From Platanthera guangdongensis (Eukaryota; Streptophyta; Magnoliopsida; Asparagales; Orchidaceae): 64,000 bases of DNA. Positions 10,396-20,420 of this stretch are shown in pieces (the first letter of the stretch is position 1; every line of letters starts with the position of its first letter). The DNA is taken from contig CM077155.1 of the NCBI GenBank assembly GCA_039583875.1, forward strand, positions 8,792,043 through 8,856,042. Direction: 5' to 3'. Position numbers and translations under genes: made by a program. The notes below the pieces were generated by a model that saw nothing but the letters and a program-made list of their open reading frames with translations, did not search any database and was not told where the DNA came from.

Positions 10396-11938
10396 GGCCT
10401 CAACATGCTTCTCCCTTTCCTACCCAGCGAAGGTATTTCTCTCCCCGTATTGTCGAGCCCGCCTGGTTGTCGAGCTCGCCATATTGTTGTTGAAAGTGCT
10501 CTAACTCTTTCCAAGTTTTTCCTGCAGAGGAGCGGTTGATTCCCGCGAACCCGCCATTTGCGGACCCGGGGTCGCACCCGGACCCCCTAGCTCGCGAGAA
10601 GGCGGCGGCGGCGGCCTGCCGAGATGAGGCGACCTTCTCCCAACCCTCTTCCAGCAGAGGCAGCCTGAGGATGCGGGGCCGAACCCGCCACACCGCCAGC
10701 CATTATCAAAATAGATGAAGAAAGTCGTGCTCGCTCCGCGGGGAAAACAACATCAACAACATCAATCCAGCCCCAAATACATAAGCTCATTTGAGACCAT
10801 CCCCAATGCGTCGCCGGAGAGCCCGCTGAAGGAGATCACCAGCAAAGGGCGGAAGGGCGGCGAGGCTCCTGCTCCCGTGGTAGTAATCTCCCCACCTCCT
10901 TCGGTGAAGAGGGCGGCTCGCGAGCATGGGGCGCCGAAACAACATCCCCTCTTCTGCTTTGGGGGGCGGTAGAAGGACTCGGCGGGCGAGCCCATTGTGC
11001 AGTGGGACGAGTTGGCCCATCGGGTCTCCATCTCCACCTTGCATCCTTCCTGGCATGACCGTGAGCCTGCCACCGGCTATGATTACGCCCTCAGCTTGGG
11101 CCTCTATGGCCGCGAGGATGCCGAGGCCTACAAGAACATGACCCTGCGACAGCTCGGCCATGAGGGTCTGCAGGCCCATCTGTAGGCCATGGAGCTCCAC
11201 CACATGCTGACCCGCCGTAGCTTTGGTCTCAGCAACCAACTCCAAAAAGCCGAGCAGGCTCGCGATGTCACCAAGGACAAGGTCGCCGACCAGTCGAGGT
11301 GGATCAGCATCGCCGAGGGTATCCTCACCCAGGCCTCCGGCGGGTTGGTGAGTATCAGGCTTCTTCCCTCTTTTACTTGAAATATTTTGTGCTGTGAACG
11401 AATTTCCCTCTTTCATCAGGATGCCAAGGCTATCGGGGAGCTGCGGGCTCGCAATGCCGAGCAGGAGGAGGAGATCAGCCAGCTGTGCGCCCGGATTGCC
11501 GAGTTGGAGGGGGCAAATGCGACGCTGAAGGAGGAGAATCAGAACCTCAACCGCGAGGCTCGCCGCCAGGTGGAGATCTTATTCCCGGCCAGCGACGTCG
11601 ACCCTACCCTCCCCTATAAGAGGCCACGGGTCTTTGGCGAGGCCGACCTCATCGAGAGGCTGCGGATCAACTCCATCCAAGCTGCCGAATGCACCCTCCA
11701 AATGATGAAGGACACTGGGGTGCTGGTAGAGGGGTGCGAGGAGATCTCCGCCAAGGACCTGATGTCGAGCTTGTTCCTAGCGACGCCGCCCAGAGAGAAG
11801 GAGGATAGCCTGGATGCGATGTTCGGGAAGGGCTTCCAGGATCAATCGGGCGAAGGGGAGGACCAGTCCGGCGGCGGGGGAGGCTTAAATGTCTATGCTT
11901 TTCTTTTGTTTCCACGCCGAGGCGAGCTCCACCTGTAA
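10396..11938 (+). pseudogene. Tat Gypsy antisense extra ORF, C-terminal part with intron
   Basis: Continues the frame interrupted at 1353 (…YLQR then GLNMLLPFLP) to a TGA near 10537. After frame damage, coding sequence is recognisable again at 10797-10968 and 10997-11347 ('WDELAHRVSISTLHPSWHD', 'MTLRQLGHEGLQAHL'). A 72-nt intron with GT...AG ends follows. The last exon, 11420-11938, has a strong coiled coil ('ELRARNAEQEEEISQL') and ends in a Gly/acidic tail at a TAA. The layout (globular domain, Ser/Pro linker, coiled coil) matches unnamed plant retrotransposon proteins. TAG at 11183 and other breaks make it non-functional here. Confidence 0.7.
11348..11419 (+). other. Predicted 72-nt phase-0 intron in the Tat extra ORF
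   Basis: The donor GTGAGT follows codon TTG at 11345-11347. The acceptor TTTCATCAG precedes GATGCCAAG. Both exons stay in the same frame and the coiled-coil register continues across the junction. The intron itself contains a stop (TGA) in that frame. Confidence 0.6.
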
Positions 11939-11949
11939 ATACCATTATT

Positions 11950-12545
11950 CAATGAAACAAAGATTTTTGATTCCATCCGAGCCATTTTCCCATCTCTTTT
12001 TGTTGTGTCTTGTGTGCCCGCGAGCCCTTCCCCAGGCAACCTTGCATAGACAGGTACTGCGAAGAGGATAGTCATTAGTACGCGCCCGTGAGAGAGTACC
12101 TTGAGTGCTCGGCAATTCCCAGGGCTTCGCCACAGCTCGCTCGCGAGCTGTCCTTGGCCTTCTTAATCAAAAAATCAAACTCACTGAATTTTTCCGAGTA
12201 AAATAAAGCTGGGGCGTGGCCTCTCGGCGGGATCCACCTCCCCTTGGCGATGTCCCAGGGCCTGGCTTGCCAATTCTCAGGATTCGCCCCAGCTTGCTCG
12301 TGAGCTGTCCGTCATCTTATTGATGTGAGACCAAATTCTCTAAATCTTCAAGAGTAAAACATAGTGGGGGGACGAGGTGGCCCGGCGGGACCCGCCTCCT
12401 CTTAGCATGGTCCAAGGCCCCAGCTTGCCGATCTTCTGCCGAGTCCGAGCTGGATTAGCGAGGTCGAACTCGCCCATGCCGAGCTCTCCTCTCTTGGAAG
12501 GGCCAAGTTTGTTAGGTACTACCTGGGGGGTAAGGACTTCCCTGG
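11950..12545. repeat. Tat 3' UTR with two diverged ~165-bp repeats
   Basis: Two diverged tandem copies begin near 12120 and 12285. Each has 'cagctcgctcgcgagctgtcc', an AT-rich middle ending in 'gagtaaaa', and 'cggcgggaccc' followed by 'ccaggccc'-type sequence. No coding potential is seen. Confidence 0.55.
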
Positions 12546-13560
12546 GTGACCTTCAGCCCATCAGCTAGGTGAGAGCCTGACAGCGGGATCTGCTCGAGGC
12601 CGAAGGATGACACCGAGTGACTTCCAGCCCTGCCAGCTAGGTGAGATCCTGACAGCGGGATATGCTCGGGGTCCACTACTAACACCATCGAGTGACTTCC
12701 AGCCCTGACAGCTAGGTGAGAGCCTAACAGCGGGATCTGCTCGAGGTCTAAGGATGACACCGAGTGACTTCCAGCCCTGCCAGCTAGGTGAGAGCCTGAC
12801 AACGGGATCTTCTCGGGGTCCACTATTAACACCATCGAGTGACTTCCAGCCCTGCCAGCTAGGTGAGAGCCTGACAGCGGGATCTGCTTGAGGTCTAAGG
12901 ATGACACCGAGTGACTTCCAGCCCTGCCAGCTAGTTGAGATCCTGAAAGATGGATCTACTCGGGGTCCACTACCGACACCTTCGAGTGACTTCCAGCCTT
13001 GCCAGCTAGGTGAGAGCCTGACAGCGGGATCTGCTCGAGGTCTAAGGATGAAACTGAGTGACTTCCATCCCTGCTAGCTAGGTGAGAGCATGACAACCAG
13101 ATCTGCTCGGGGTCCACTACTAACACCATCGAGTGACTTCCAGCTCTGCCAGCTAGGTGAGAGCCTGACAGCTAGATCTGCTCGAGGTCTAAGGATGACA
13201 CCGAGTGACTTCCAGCCCTGCCAGCTAGGTGAGAGCTTGACAGCGGGATCTGCTCGGGGTCCACTACTAACACCATCGAGTGACTTCCAGCCCTGCCAGC
13301 TAGGTGAGAGCCTGACAGCGGGATCTGCTCGTGGCCCAAGGATGATACCGAGTGACTTCCAGCCCTGCCAGCTAGGTGGGAGCCTGACAGCGGGATCTGC
13401 TCGGGTTCCACTACTAACATCATCGAGTGACTTCCAGCCCTGCCAGCTAGGTGAGAGCCTAATAACGGGATCTGCTCGAGGTCTAAGGATGACATCGAGT
13501 GACTTCCAGCCCTGCCAGCTAGGTGAGAGCCTGACAGCGGGATCTTCTCAGGGTCCAAAT
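12546..13560. repeat. 147-bp higher-order tandem repeat in the Tat 3' UTR
   Basis: The phrase 'gagtgacttccagccctgcc' recurs at 12615, 12690, 12762, 12837, 12909, 12984, 13056, 13131, 13203, 13278, 13350, 13425 and 13497. Spacing alternates strictly 75 and 72 bp, giving a 147-bp dimer. The 75-bp monomer ends 'ggtccactactaacaccatc'; the 72-bp one ends 'ggtctaaggatgacacc'. It lies between the pol end and the antisense ORF, the place where Tat elements are known to carry variable tandem repeats. Both lengths are multiples of three, so long meaningless reading frames stay open on both strands. Confidence 0.95.
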
Positions 13561-13647
13561 TCACTTCACTTCTTCATGCGAGCTCATTGCGACAACATTG
13601 GCATATTAAAGAACTTTCATTAAAAATCAAGGCACAACTTACAAGCT

Positions 13648-14894
13648 TCAATGGAAAAAGCATTTTAATTCGTCACCACTCCAGGTGAGACTTAGGGTCT
13701 CGCCCTCCACATTTTGGAGTCGATACTCCCCTGATCTCAAGGCTTCTTTTACAATGAATGGTCCCTCCCAGTTAGGGTTGAGTTTCCCCACAGTTTCCGA
13801 CCTTCCCGTTGCATCCACTTTCTTTAGCACCAAGTCCCCTTCCGTGAACTTCTTAACTCTGACGTGCTTGTCAAAGTACTTAGACATCCTCCTCTTCACC
13901 TCTTCTTGTCGGACGGCGGAAAGGTCCCGCAATTCTTCCACCATGTCGAGGGAAAGCCGCAGCTCTTCCTCGTTCTCCTCCTGTCATTCTTCCCTGCATT
14001 CCTCGGCCGAAACGACTCGAGGTGTCTGAACTTCAAATTCTACGGGGAGCACTGCCTCGCACTCATGGGAGAGCTTGACGGGGGTCTCTCCTGTAGCTGT
14101 GTAGGGGGTGGTTCTCAGGGCCCAGAGAACTGCGGGAAGCTGCTCCACCCAGCTCCCCTTCAGATTTTCCACCTTCTTTTTCAGGAGGTTGACAATGATC
14201 TTGTTCACGACCTCCACCTGCCCGTTGCTCCTAGGGTGATGGACCGAGGCGAACCTGAGATCGATTCCAAGCTGCTCGCAGAAACTAGTGAACTCAGCGC
14301 TAGCGAACCGAGGTTCGTTGTCCGTGACAATGGCCTGGTGCAGTCCATGGCGGCAGATGATCTCCCCCCAAACAAAGTTTCTGATAACCTGGGAGGTCAC
14401 CTTGGTCAGCGCCTTCACTTCCAACCACTTGGAGAAATAATCGATCATTACTAGGAGGAACCTCCTCTGCCCACTGGCCTGGGGGAACGGTCCAACCAAA
14501 TCCATTCCCCAAATGGCGAAGGGCCAGGGGGCTGTGATACTTTTGAGTCGCTGAGCCGGCTATAGTTGGAGGGGGCAAACAGCTGGCATTTATGGCAACT
14601 TCTTGTGAACTCCATTGCATCATGGCCCAGGGTAGGCCAGAAGTACCCCTGCCTGACAATTCTCCCTTCCAGGGTCCGACTCCCGGAGTGACTCCCACAC
14701 TCTCCGGAGTGAACTTCCTCCAACATTCTTTGCACCTCCCGCTCGGCCACGCAACGAGCCAACATCCCCGAGAGAGTCTTCCTGTATAGCTGCCCATCCT
14801 GGAGAAGGTAGTACGCTGACTTATGCCTGAGCTTCTTCTTATCTACCCCCTTCGGGTACTCTCCCGTGGAGAGGAAGGTTGTGACCGAGTCCAT
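13648..14894 (-). pseudogene. Tat Gypsy integrase
   Basis: The N-terminal HHCC zinc domain is visible as 'HSGECGSHSG' followed by 'CHKCQLFA'. The core has 'MIDYFSKW', 'TDNEPRF' and 'RSNGQVEVVNK', supplying the D-D-E residues. The C-terminal part ('GDLVLKKVDATGRSE', 'PNWEGPFIV') is the usual GPY/F-like end without a chromodomain. There is a frameshift between 14505 and 14451 and a TGA near 13983 before 'QEENEEE'. It follows the aRNase H domain and ends pol; the tandem repeats begin 90 bp beyond. Confidence 0.9.
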
Positions 14895-14906
14895 CCATGA
14901 AGGCTG

Positions 14907-15527
14907 CTAATCTATCTCCATGAGCTCCCCCTCTTCGATGGAGGGGCGTAATAGGTAGGTGATGGTACCCCCCCCCCCCCCCCCCCCCACCCGAGAACAG
15001 TGCTTTGCGAGCTGATCGACCTGCTCATTTTCCTCTCGGGGCATGTGCTGGATGGAAAAAGTTTGGAATGTGCCAATGACCCCCTTTACCTTGGCTAAGT
15101 ATAACGGCATGGTAGGCTCTCTTGCCTCAAACTCCCCGTTGATCTGGGAAGCTACCACCATGGAGTCGGTAAGGACCTCCATGTCCAGCACCCCTAGCTC
15201 CCTATCCAGGCGCAACCATGCTATCACGGCCTCATACTCGGCTTGATTGTTGGTGGTGGGAAAGTGTACCACCACCGTCTGCTTAATTCTAGTCCCTTGA
15301 GGGCTTTCCAAGATCACCCCCACTCCTAGGGAATGTCTCCCCGAGGTGCCATCCACCTTCACCTTCCAAGGAGTCGAATGAGTGAGCTCTTCCTCCGTCA
15401 CATCAATCACATAATCAGCCAAGAAGTCGGCCATTGCTTGAGCTTTGATCGAGAGGCGCGGGACGAAGGAAACCTCAAACTCAGTCAACTCCACCGACCA
15501 CTTGGCCAGCCTGCCAGAATGCTCCAC
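14907..15527 (-). pseudogene. Tat second (archaeal-type) RNase H domain
   Basis: After the regular RNase H comes a second RNase H fold with 'WKVKVDGTSGRHSLGVGVIL', 'TTNNQAEYEAVIAWL', 'EVLTDSMVVASQ' and 'EENEQVDQLAKH'. These supply the four acidic residues (D, E, D, D) expected for catalysis. A second, archaeal-type RNase H is the established hallmark of plant Tat elements. A poly-C run at 14969-14988 encodes a glycine tract just after the domain and is a likely slippage site. Confidence 0.88.
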
Positions 15528-15580
15528 CCGTTAAAGATGTTGCGGAGTGGATGGTCAGTCACCACTCGGATTGCGTGAGC

Positions 15581-16599
15581 CTAGAAATAAGGTCGCAACC
15601 TTCGGGCTGATATGATCAGGGCGAAAGACAGCTTCTCCAAAATTGGATACCGGAGCTCGGACTTCCTCAGGACCCGACTCACGTAGTAAATAGGGAGCTG
15701 CTTCTTCCCCTCTTCCCGAACTAGGATGGAGCTCAAGGCCTCTACCCCGACCTCGAGATACAAAAACAGGTCCTCCCCCTTCTTGGGCCCTTGGAGCAGC
15801 GGAGCCTGGGTCAACTGCATCTTGAGGGCCTGGAATGCCTCCTGCACTCCTTGGTCCATTCAAACCTTTGACTGCCCCTTAGTGTTTTGAAGAAGGGGGA
15901 GCACTTTTCCCCAGCCCGGGAGAGGAACCTACTCAGCCCTGCCAGTTTCCCTATCAGGCGCTGCACCTCCTCGGTGTTCCGTGGCAACCCTAGCTCCATG
16001 ATAGCCTTGACCTTATCAAGATTCGGCTCAACCCCCGCAGGGGTGAGGAGATGCCCCAAGAACTTTCCCCTGCTAGCCCCGAAGACACATTTCAGTGGAT
16101 TCAATCGCATCTTGTACTTGCGCAGGGTATCAAAGGTCTCCGCTAGGTCCTGGAGTTGAGAGTCCACATCCTGACTCTTGATCATGAGGTCATCCATGTA
16201 CACCTCCAGTTTCCTCCCATTTTTCCCTTTGAAGACTCTATCCATCATCTTCTGGTAGGTCGCCCCTGCGTTCTTTAGCCCGAAGGGCATCATTTTGTAA
16301 CAGTAACATCCATCCCCCGTGATGAAGGAGAGATCCTTGACATCCGGGGGGTGCATCCTGATTTGATGATAACCTAAAAAAGCATCTAGAAAACTCATTA
16401 CAGAAAAACAAATGGTTGAGTCAACCAGCGCGTCGATCCGAGGCAAGGGATAACAATCCTTAGGACAAGCTTTATTAAGCAAAGAAAAATCGATACACAT
16501 TCGCCAACGGCCGTCTCCCTTTTTGACCATGACCACATTGGAGACCCAGCCGGGGTATTGGATTTCGGACACGAAGCTGGCCTTGAGAAGCTTTGCCAC
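15581..16599 (-). pseudogene. Tat Gypsy reverse transcriptase and first RNase H
   Basis: The RT fingers and palm include 'WVSNVVMVKKGDGRWRMCID', 'LNKACPKDCYPLP', 'MPFGLKNAGATYQKMMD' and the catalytic 'EVYMDDLMIKS'. 'GKFLGHLLTPAGVEPN' and the connection domain follow, then an RNase H part with 'LFLYLEVGVEALSSILVREE'. A frameshift separates RT (ending near 15811) from RNase H (from 15859). Upstream, the link from the protease runs through an acidic Glu-rich stretch at 16720-17187 in the same frame as RT but with stops between. Confidence 0.9.
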
Positions 16600-16719
16600 T
16601 TCCTATCTGATTGGTTCTGCCAGCTTGTCTGCGGTGGACCTCTACCTTTGTTGGATGGGGTGTATTCCCTGGTCCAGGTTGAGGCGGTGGCAGGCCACAT
16701 CCGCGTCGACCCCCGAAAT

Positions 16720-17702
16720 CTACGCGGCATTCCATGCGAAGATGTCCACATTCTTTTGGATGCACTCCAGCATCCTGCCTTGGTCCTCCGTGGTCAGCCC
16801 TACGCTGACGCGGACCTTCTCCACCCTGCCTCCACGGGTGAGTACCTCCAAATCCACCACTTCCTCTGCAGCCTCCAACCTGGACTGCTCCCTCCATCCT
16901 TCAGTATCCCTCTCCTCCTGGACGGGGACCTCCACCTCCACCTCTTCCTTCACGGCCATCACTTCGGCCATCTCCTCCTGATCTCTTCCTGCCACCTCCT
17001 CCTCTACACAGTTCTCCACCTCCAACTCCTCCCCGCCAGCTTCCTGCTCAGCCTCCTCCATCCTTTGCCCCATCTCCTCGGCTCCCTCCTGCCAAGAGAT
17101 GGAGTTAACTGCGGTGACGTAGCATTCCTGCGCCATATTGGGGTCCCCCCTGACCCTGACCTGAATCCCCTCAGCATTGAACTTCAAGCACTGATGGAAT
17201 GATGAGGGGACTCAGTGGAAGGCGCTGATAAGGGGCCTCCAGAAGATGGCATTGTAGCTGCTGGGGGCATCCACGATGACAAACCTGCAGTTCCTGGACT
17301 GCCCCCCAGGGTGACATGGAGGCCGACTCCTCCCTCCACTTCCTTCCTCTCCCCCGAAAACCCGAACAAGGGTCCATCCGAGGCTAGCACCCTCTTCGCC
17401 TCCACCTTTATCGCATCAAACGCCTTCTTAAAGACGACGTTGACGGAGCTTCCATTGTCAATGAGGATCCGAGAGACGGTAAAATTTTCAATGGCTGCCT
17501 TGATGACCAGCGCATCACAAAATGGATCCTCGTGATCCGGCATGTCACTCCTGGAGAAGGTGATCCTCTCTTCTGGGGGTGGGGTTTGGGATGTGGAGGC
17601 AACACTCCTATGGTACAAGGTGTGGAGGCTCGCCTTCCAGGAAGCCTCGACCCCCACCTCCCCATGGATCACTCTGATCCCTCCTTGGGTCCCAACATCC
17701 AC
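16720..17702 (-). pseudogene. Tat Gypsy protease and acidic linker
   Basis: 'RILIDNGSSVNVVF' is the aspartic protease flap region of Tat elements, with the form D-N-G-S, followed by 'LFGFSGE'. The linker to RT is very rich in Glu and contains 'MLECIQKNVDIFAWNAA', the usual start of the Gypsy RT region. A frameshift near 17185 separates the two parts. Confidence 0.82.
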
Positions 17703-18378
17703 CCGGTCTTCGCAACGGTCCTCCTCTGCCAGACGCAGGACATCTTCGATCCTGACTTCCTGGCGCCCCTACTGTTGCTGCTGCTGTTCCCTGTTCCCTC
17801 TCATTTCAAGGAACTCCGGGCACGTGGCTGTGGCGTGCCCCTCCTCCTGATAGAAGTCTCAATGGGGCAACTCCACCCTAACTTCTCTCCTCCTCCTCCT
17901 TGCTACTCTCCTCCTCTCCCCCATGGATATGGCCATAACCTCTTCTTGATCGGGAGTCCGGGCCTCTGGGCCTGCCTCCAGCCCGGGGGGTGGAATTGAT
18001 CTTGCCCCCCTTGATGGAGATCCCTTCCTTGGTACCCTCTCTATGGTCCCTGCCCTTGCCACTCAGGTCTGCAGCCCAGCCGATGGTCGGTCTCCTGACG
18101 CCCCCACCTAAGCTGCTGCTGCCCCTGAAGCTGTCTCTGCTCCCACTGCTAGGGCTCTCCTCTCCTCTCCTCCTGTCCTCTTCCTCCTCTCAATTCCTTC
18201 CCCTCCTCCGTGGCCCACCTGGCCAGCTTCTGCGCAAACTCCGGGTTTGATGCCTCCCCATCAACTTCTCTCGCCGCCCTCTCCATCAGCTCCTCATAGG
18301 AGAGGGGGGAATTCTCTTCAGCTCCATCCTAATGAATCCCTGTTGCAGGCCCAGGGTGAAGGCCATCATCAAACTATG
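17703..18378 (-). pseudogene. Tat Gypsy gag, C-terminal part (split by Copia C)
   Basis: Reading leftward from 18378, the frame continues directly from the gag part at 42426-43101 once Copia C and one 5-bp target copy are ignored (…EMSG then an 'MMAFTLGLQQGF' helix). The end of gag holds a zinc-knuckle-like 'FYQEEGHATATC' whose first Cys is lost, and a poly-Gln stretch. Stops and frame damage follow. Confidence 0.78.
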
Positions 18379-18475
18379 TGTTGGATCCCTATTTGATTTG
18401 GGCTAGGTTCACTAACTTAGGATGATGCGACCCAACATGTATAGGCAGGGTCATAGTTGTGTCCTAGAGTCTAGG
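18379..18475 (+). repeat. Copia C 5' LTR, first 97 bp
   Basis: Same as 40696-40792 apart from a few changes (TGTTGGATCCCTA, 'gacccaacatgtata'). The LTR is broken at CTAGG by Copia A and resumes at 31001. Confidence 0.93.
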
Positions 18476-20304
18476 TGTTGGGTACATTGGAATATATGTA
18501 CCTGATTTGAAGAAGCCTCACCCTACTCAATGATATACATCAAGGTGTGTTTGATGTACTTTGAGTTTATTTGTGCAGGTTAAGTAACTGCAGGAATGCA
18601 GAAAAGTTTCTAAGTCCATGTGTCGACACCTAGAGGTGAAGTGTCGACACTTATGAAGGCTAGTGTCGACACCTAGAGAAGCTGTGTTGACACTTGGAGT
18701 AATTGTGTCGACACCAGTAAGGCAGAGTCGACACCAGAAGAAAAGTGTCGACACATATAGGCAGTGTCGACACACAGTGAAGAATTGTCTACATAATCAG
18801 TGTCGACACTTAGAGGCAGTGTCGACACCCAGAGAAACTTTGTCGACATCAAAAGTGTCGACACCAGGAGGCTGTGTCGACACTCAGCAAACTTCAACAA
18901 AGTTAAAGTACTTGTGTCGACACAAAGGAGATGTGTCGACACTCAGCAAAGTTTCAACACATGAAGGCATGTGTCGACACAAAGGAGATGTGTCGACACT
19001 CAGCAAAGTTTCAACACAAGAAGATGTGTCGACACAAAGGAGTTGTGTCGACACACAGCAGAATTCCACTAAGTATTAAAGAAGAAGTACTTGTGTCGAC
19101 ACACAGAATCAGTGAAGACACATTCAACAGAAGGCCTGTGTCGACACACAAGATCAGTGTCGACACATTCTGAAGAAGCAGTGTCGAGAAGTTGTTACAA
19201 CAACATAAGGAGTTGTGTCGACACCATCAAGGCTAGTGTCGACACTTAGTCTATTTGTGTCGACACATAATGACTATCTGTCTCGACACTTTCAGACAGT
19301 GACAGAGATTTCAAGAAGTGACTGGATGACTTGACAGCTGCCATTTCAACCGGTCAACTGCAACTGTCAGAGCCGTCAGAAAGTTGTTAGAAACCGGATC
19401 AGCCAGTTATCTTGGAGGAAGACTATTTAAAGAACTTTCTCCTTCAATAGAGAGGGAGATTACAGATTGACAACAATCAATCAAGAGATCTAACGACACA
19501 AAATAAGAAGACCTTCAACAAAAGATCTAAGAAGTAGGAGAGAGAGAGCTCCTTCTAAGAAGAGCAGCTGCTGAACCGGGCTGCTAAGTAAGATTCAGAT
19601 TGAGATCTGAATCTCAAGACAGCAGTTGATTGAAGAACATCTGCAGAGGAGATTCAACCCTACTGTGTTCAAATTCAAGAAGCTTTGAAGAAAGCCAAGG
19701 GTGGTTGATCTCTGTCAAGTTCTTCCAAGAACTCATCAAGAAGCCAGTCAACTCATCTCTCTCTGTCAGAGTTGTGGTTATTCACTTTGTAAACTTTATT
19801 TTTTGTAAGATCCTAAGGGATCTGAGTTGTAAGCCTAAACTATAAAGGCTGAGGTAGGGCTTTTGTGCCTGAGTGTAGGAGATACTATTATCTGAGTGTA
19901 GGCCTTGATTGAAGGCTGAGGTAGGGTTGTTAAGCCTGAGTGTAGGTCTTGTTGAAGACTGAGTGGTAGGGCTTTGTGCCTGAGTTGTAGGAGTGGGGAC
20001 ACTCTGATTTGTAGAAACCTGTTTGGGGTTCTGAGTTGTAAGATCTAAGGATCTGAGAAGAAGTGGAGAAGTTAGGTCGAATCTAGTACACTACTAGATA
20101 GGCGAAGGGGGAAAGTGGATGTACCCAGGCCTTGTGTAACCACTATAAATCCTGTGTGCACTCTGTGTATGTTTGATTGTATGGTTGCTGTGTTGTGATA
20201 ATTGTATAATTGCATTTACTGTACAGTATTTCTGCCTTTAAAGTCAAAAATATAAAGGTCACCTAATCACCCCCCCTCTACGTGATTAGACACTATTACT
20301 TTCA
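18476..20304 (+). repeat. Copia A 5' LTR
   Basis: Pairs with 29142-30995. U3 holds the GTGTCGACAC array (18620-19290). A TATA-like ACTATTTAAAG is at 19422-19432. R/U5 has a run of short phrases on 'ctgagtgtagg' and ends with a C tract and TTTCA. Confidence 0.95.
18620..19290. repeat. GTGTCGACAC palindrome array in Copia A 5' LTR
   Basis: About two dozen copies of the perfect 10-bp palindrome GTGTCGACAC, centred on a SalI-type GTCGAC, plus some one-base variants (tgttgacac, tgtctacat). Spacing is irregular, roughly 15-40 bp, with short A/G-rich spacers such as 'aaaggagat' and 'tcagcaaagttt'. It lies upstream of the TATA-like box, about 135 bp away. Repeated at 29286-29979. Confidence 0.95.
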
Positions 20305-20320
20305 AGTTGTATCAGAGGGA
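20305..20320 (+). other. Copia A primer-binding site
   Basis: AGTTGTATCAGAGGGA directly follows the LTR end. It is the initiator-tRNA-Met type with G-to-T change (TTGTATCAGAG instead of TGGTATCAGAG), which may weaken priming. Confidence 0.78.
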
Positions 20321-20420
20321 CGTTACTCAAAAAAGGACATAACAGTCTGAGTAAGATCCTATAGGCAGAATCAGAATAAACAAGAATCAAGAAAATGGGT
20401 TCTAGTGAGATCACAAAGAG

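Noticed and set aside
12512..13623. Open frames of 130-177 codons on both strands
   Set aside because: They result from the 72/75-bp tandem repeat, whose periods are multiples of three; the peptides are pure repeats.
18663..19173. Open frames rich in 'CRH', 'VDT' and 'VST' on both strands
   Set aside because: They are translations of the GTGTCGACAC array; the same peptides appear at 25579, 29193-29745 and 43872-44184. No protein is implied.
18620..19290. Possible CRISPR array
   Set aside because: Repeats are only 10 bp with irregular spacers, lie in a plant LTR, and no cas gene is present.
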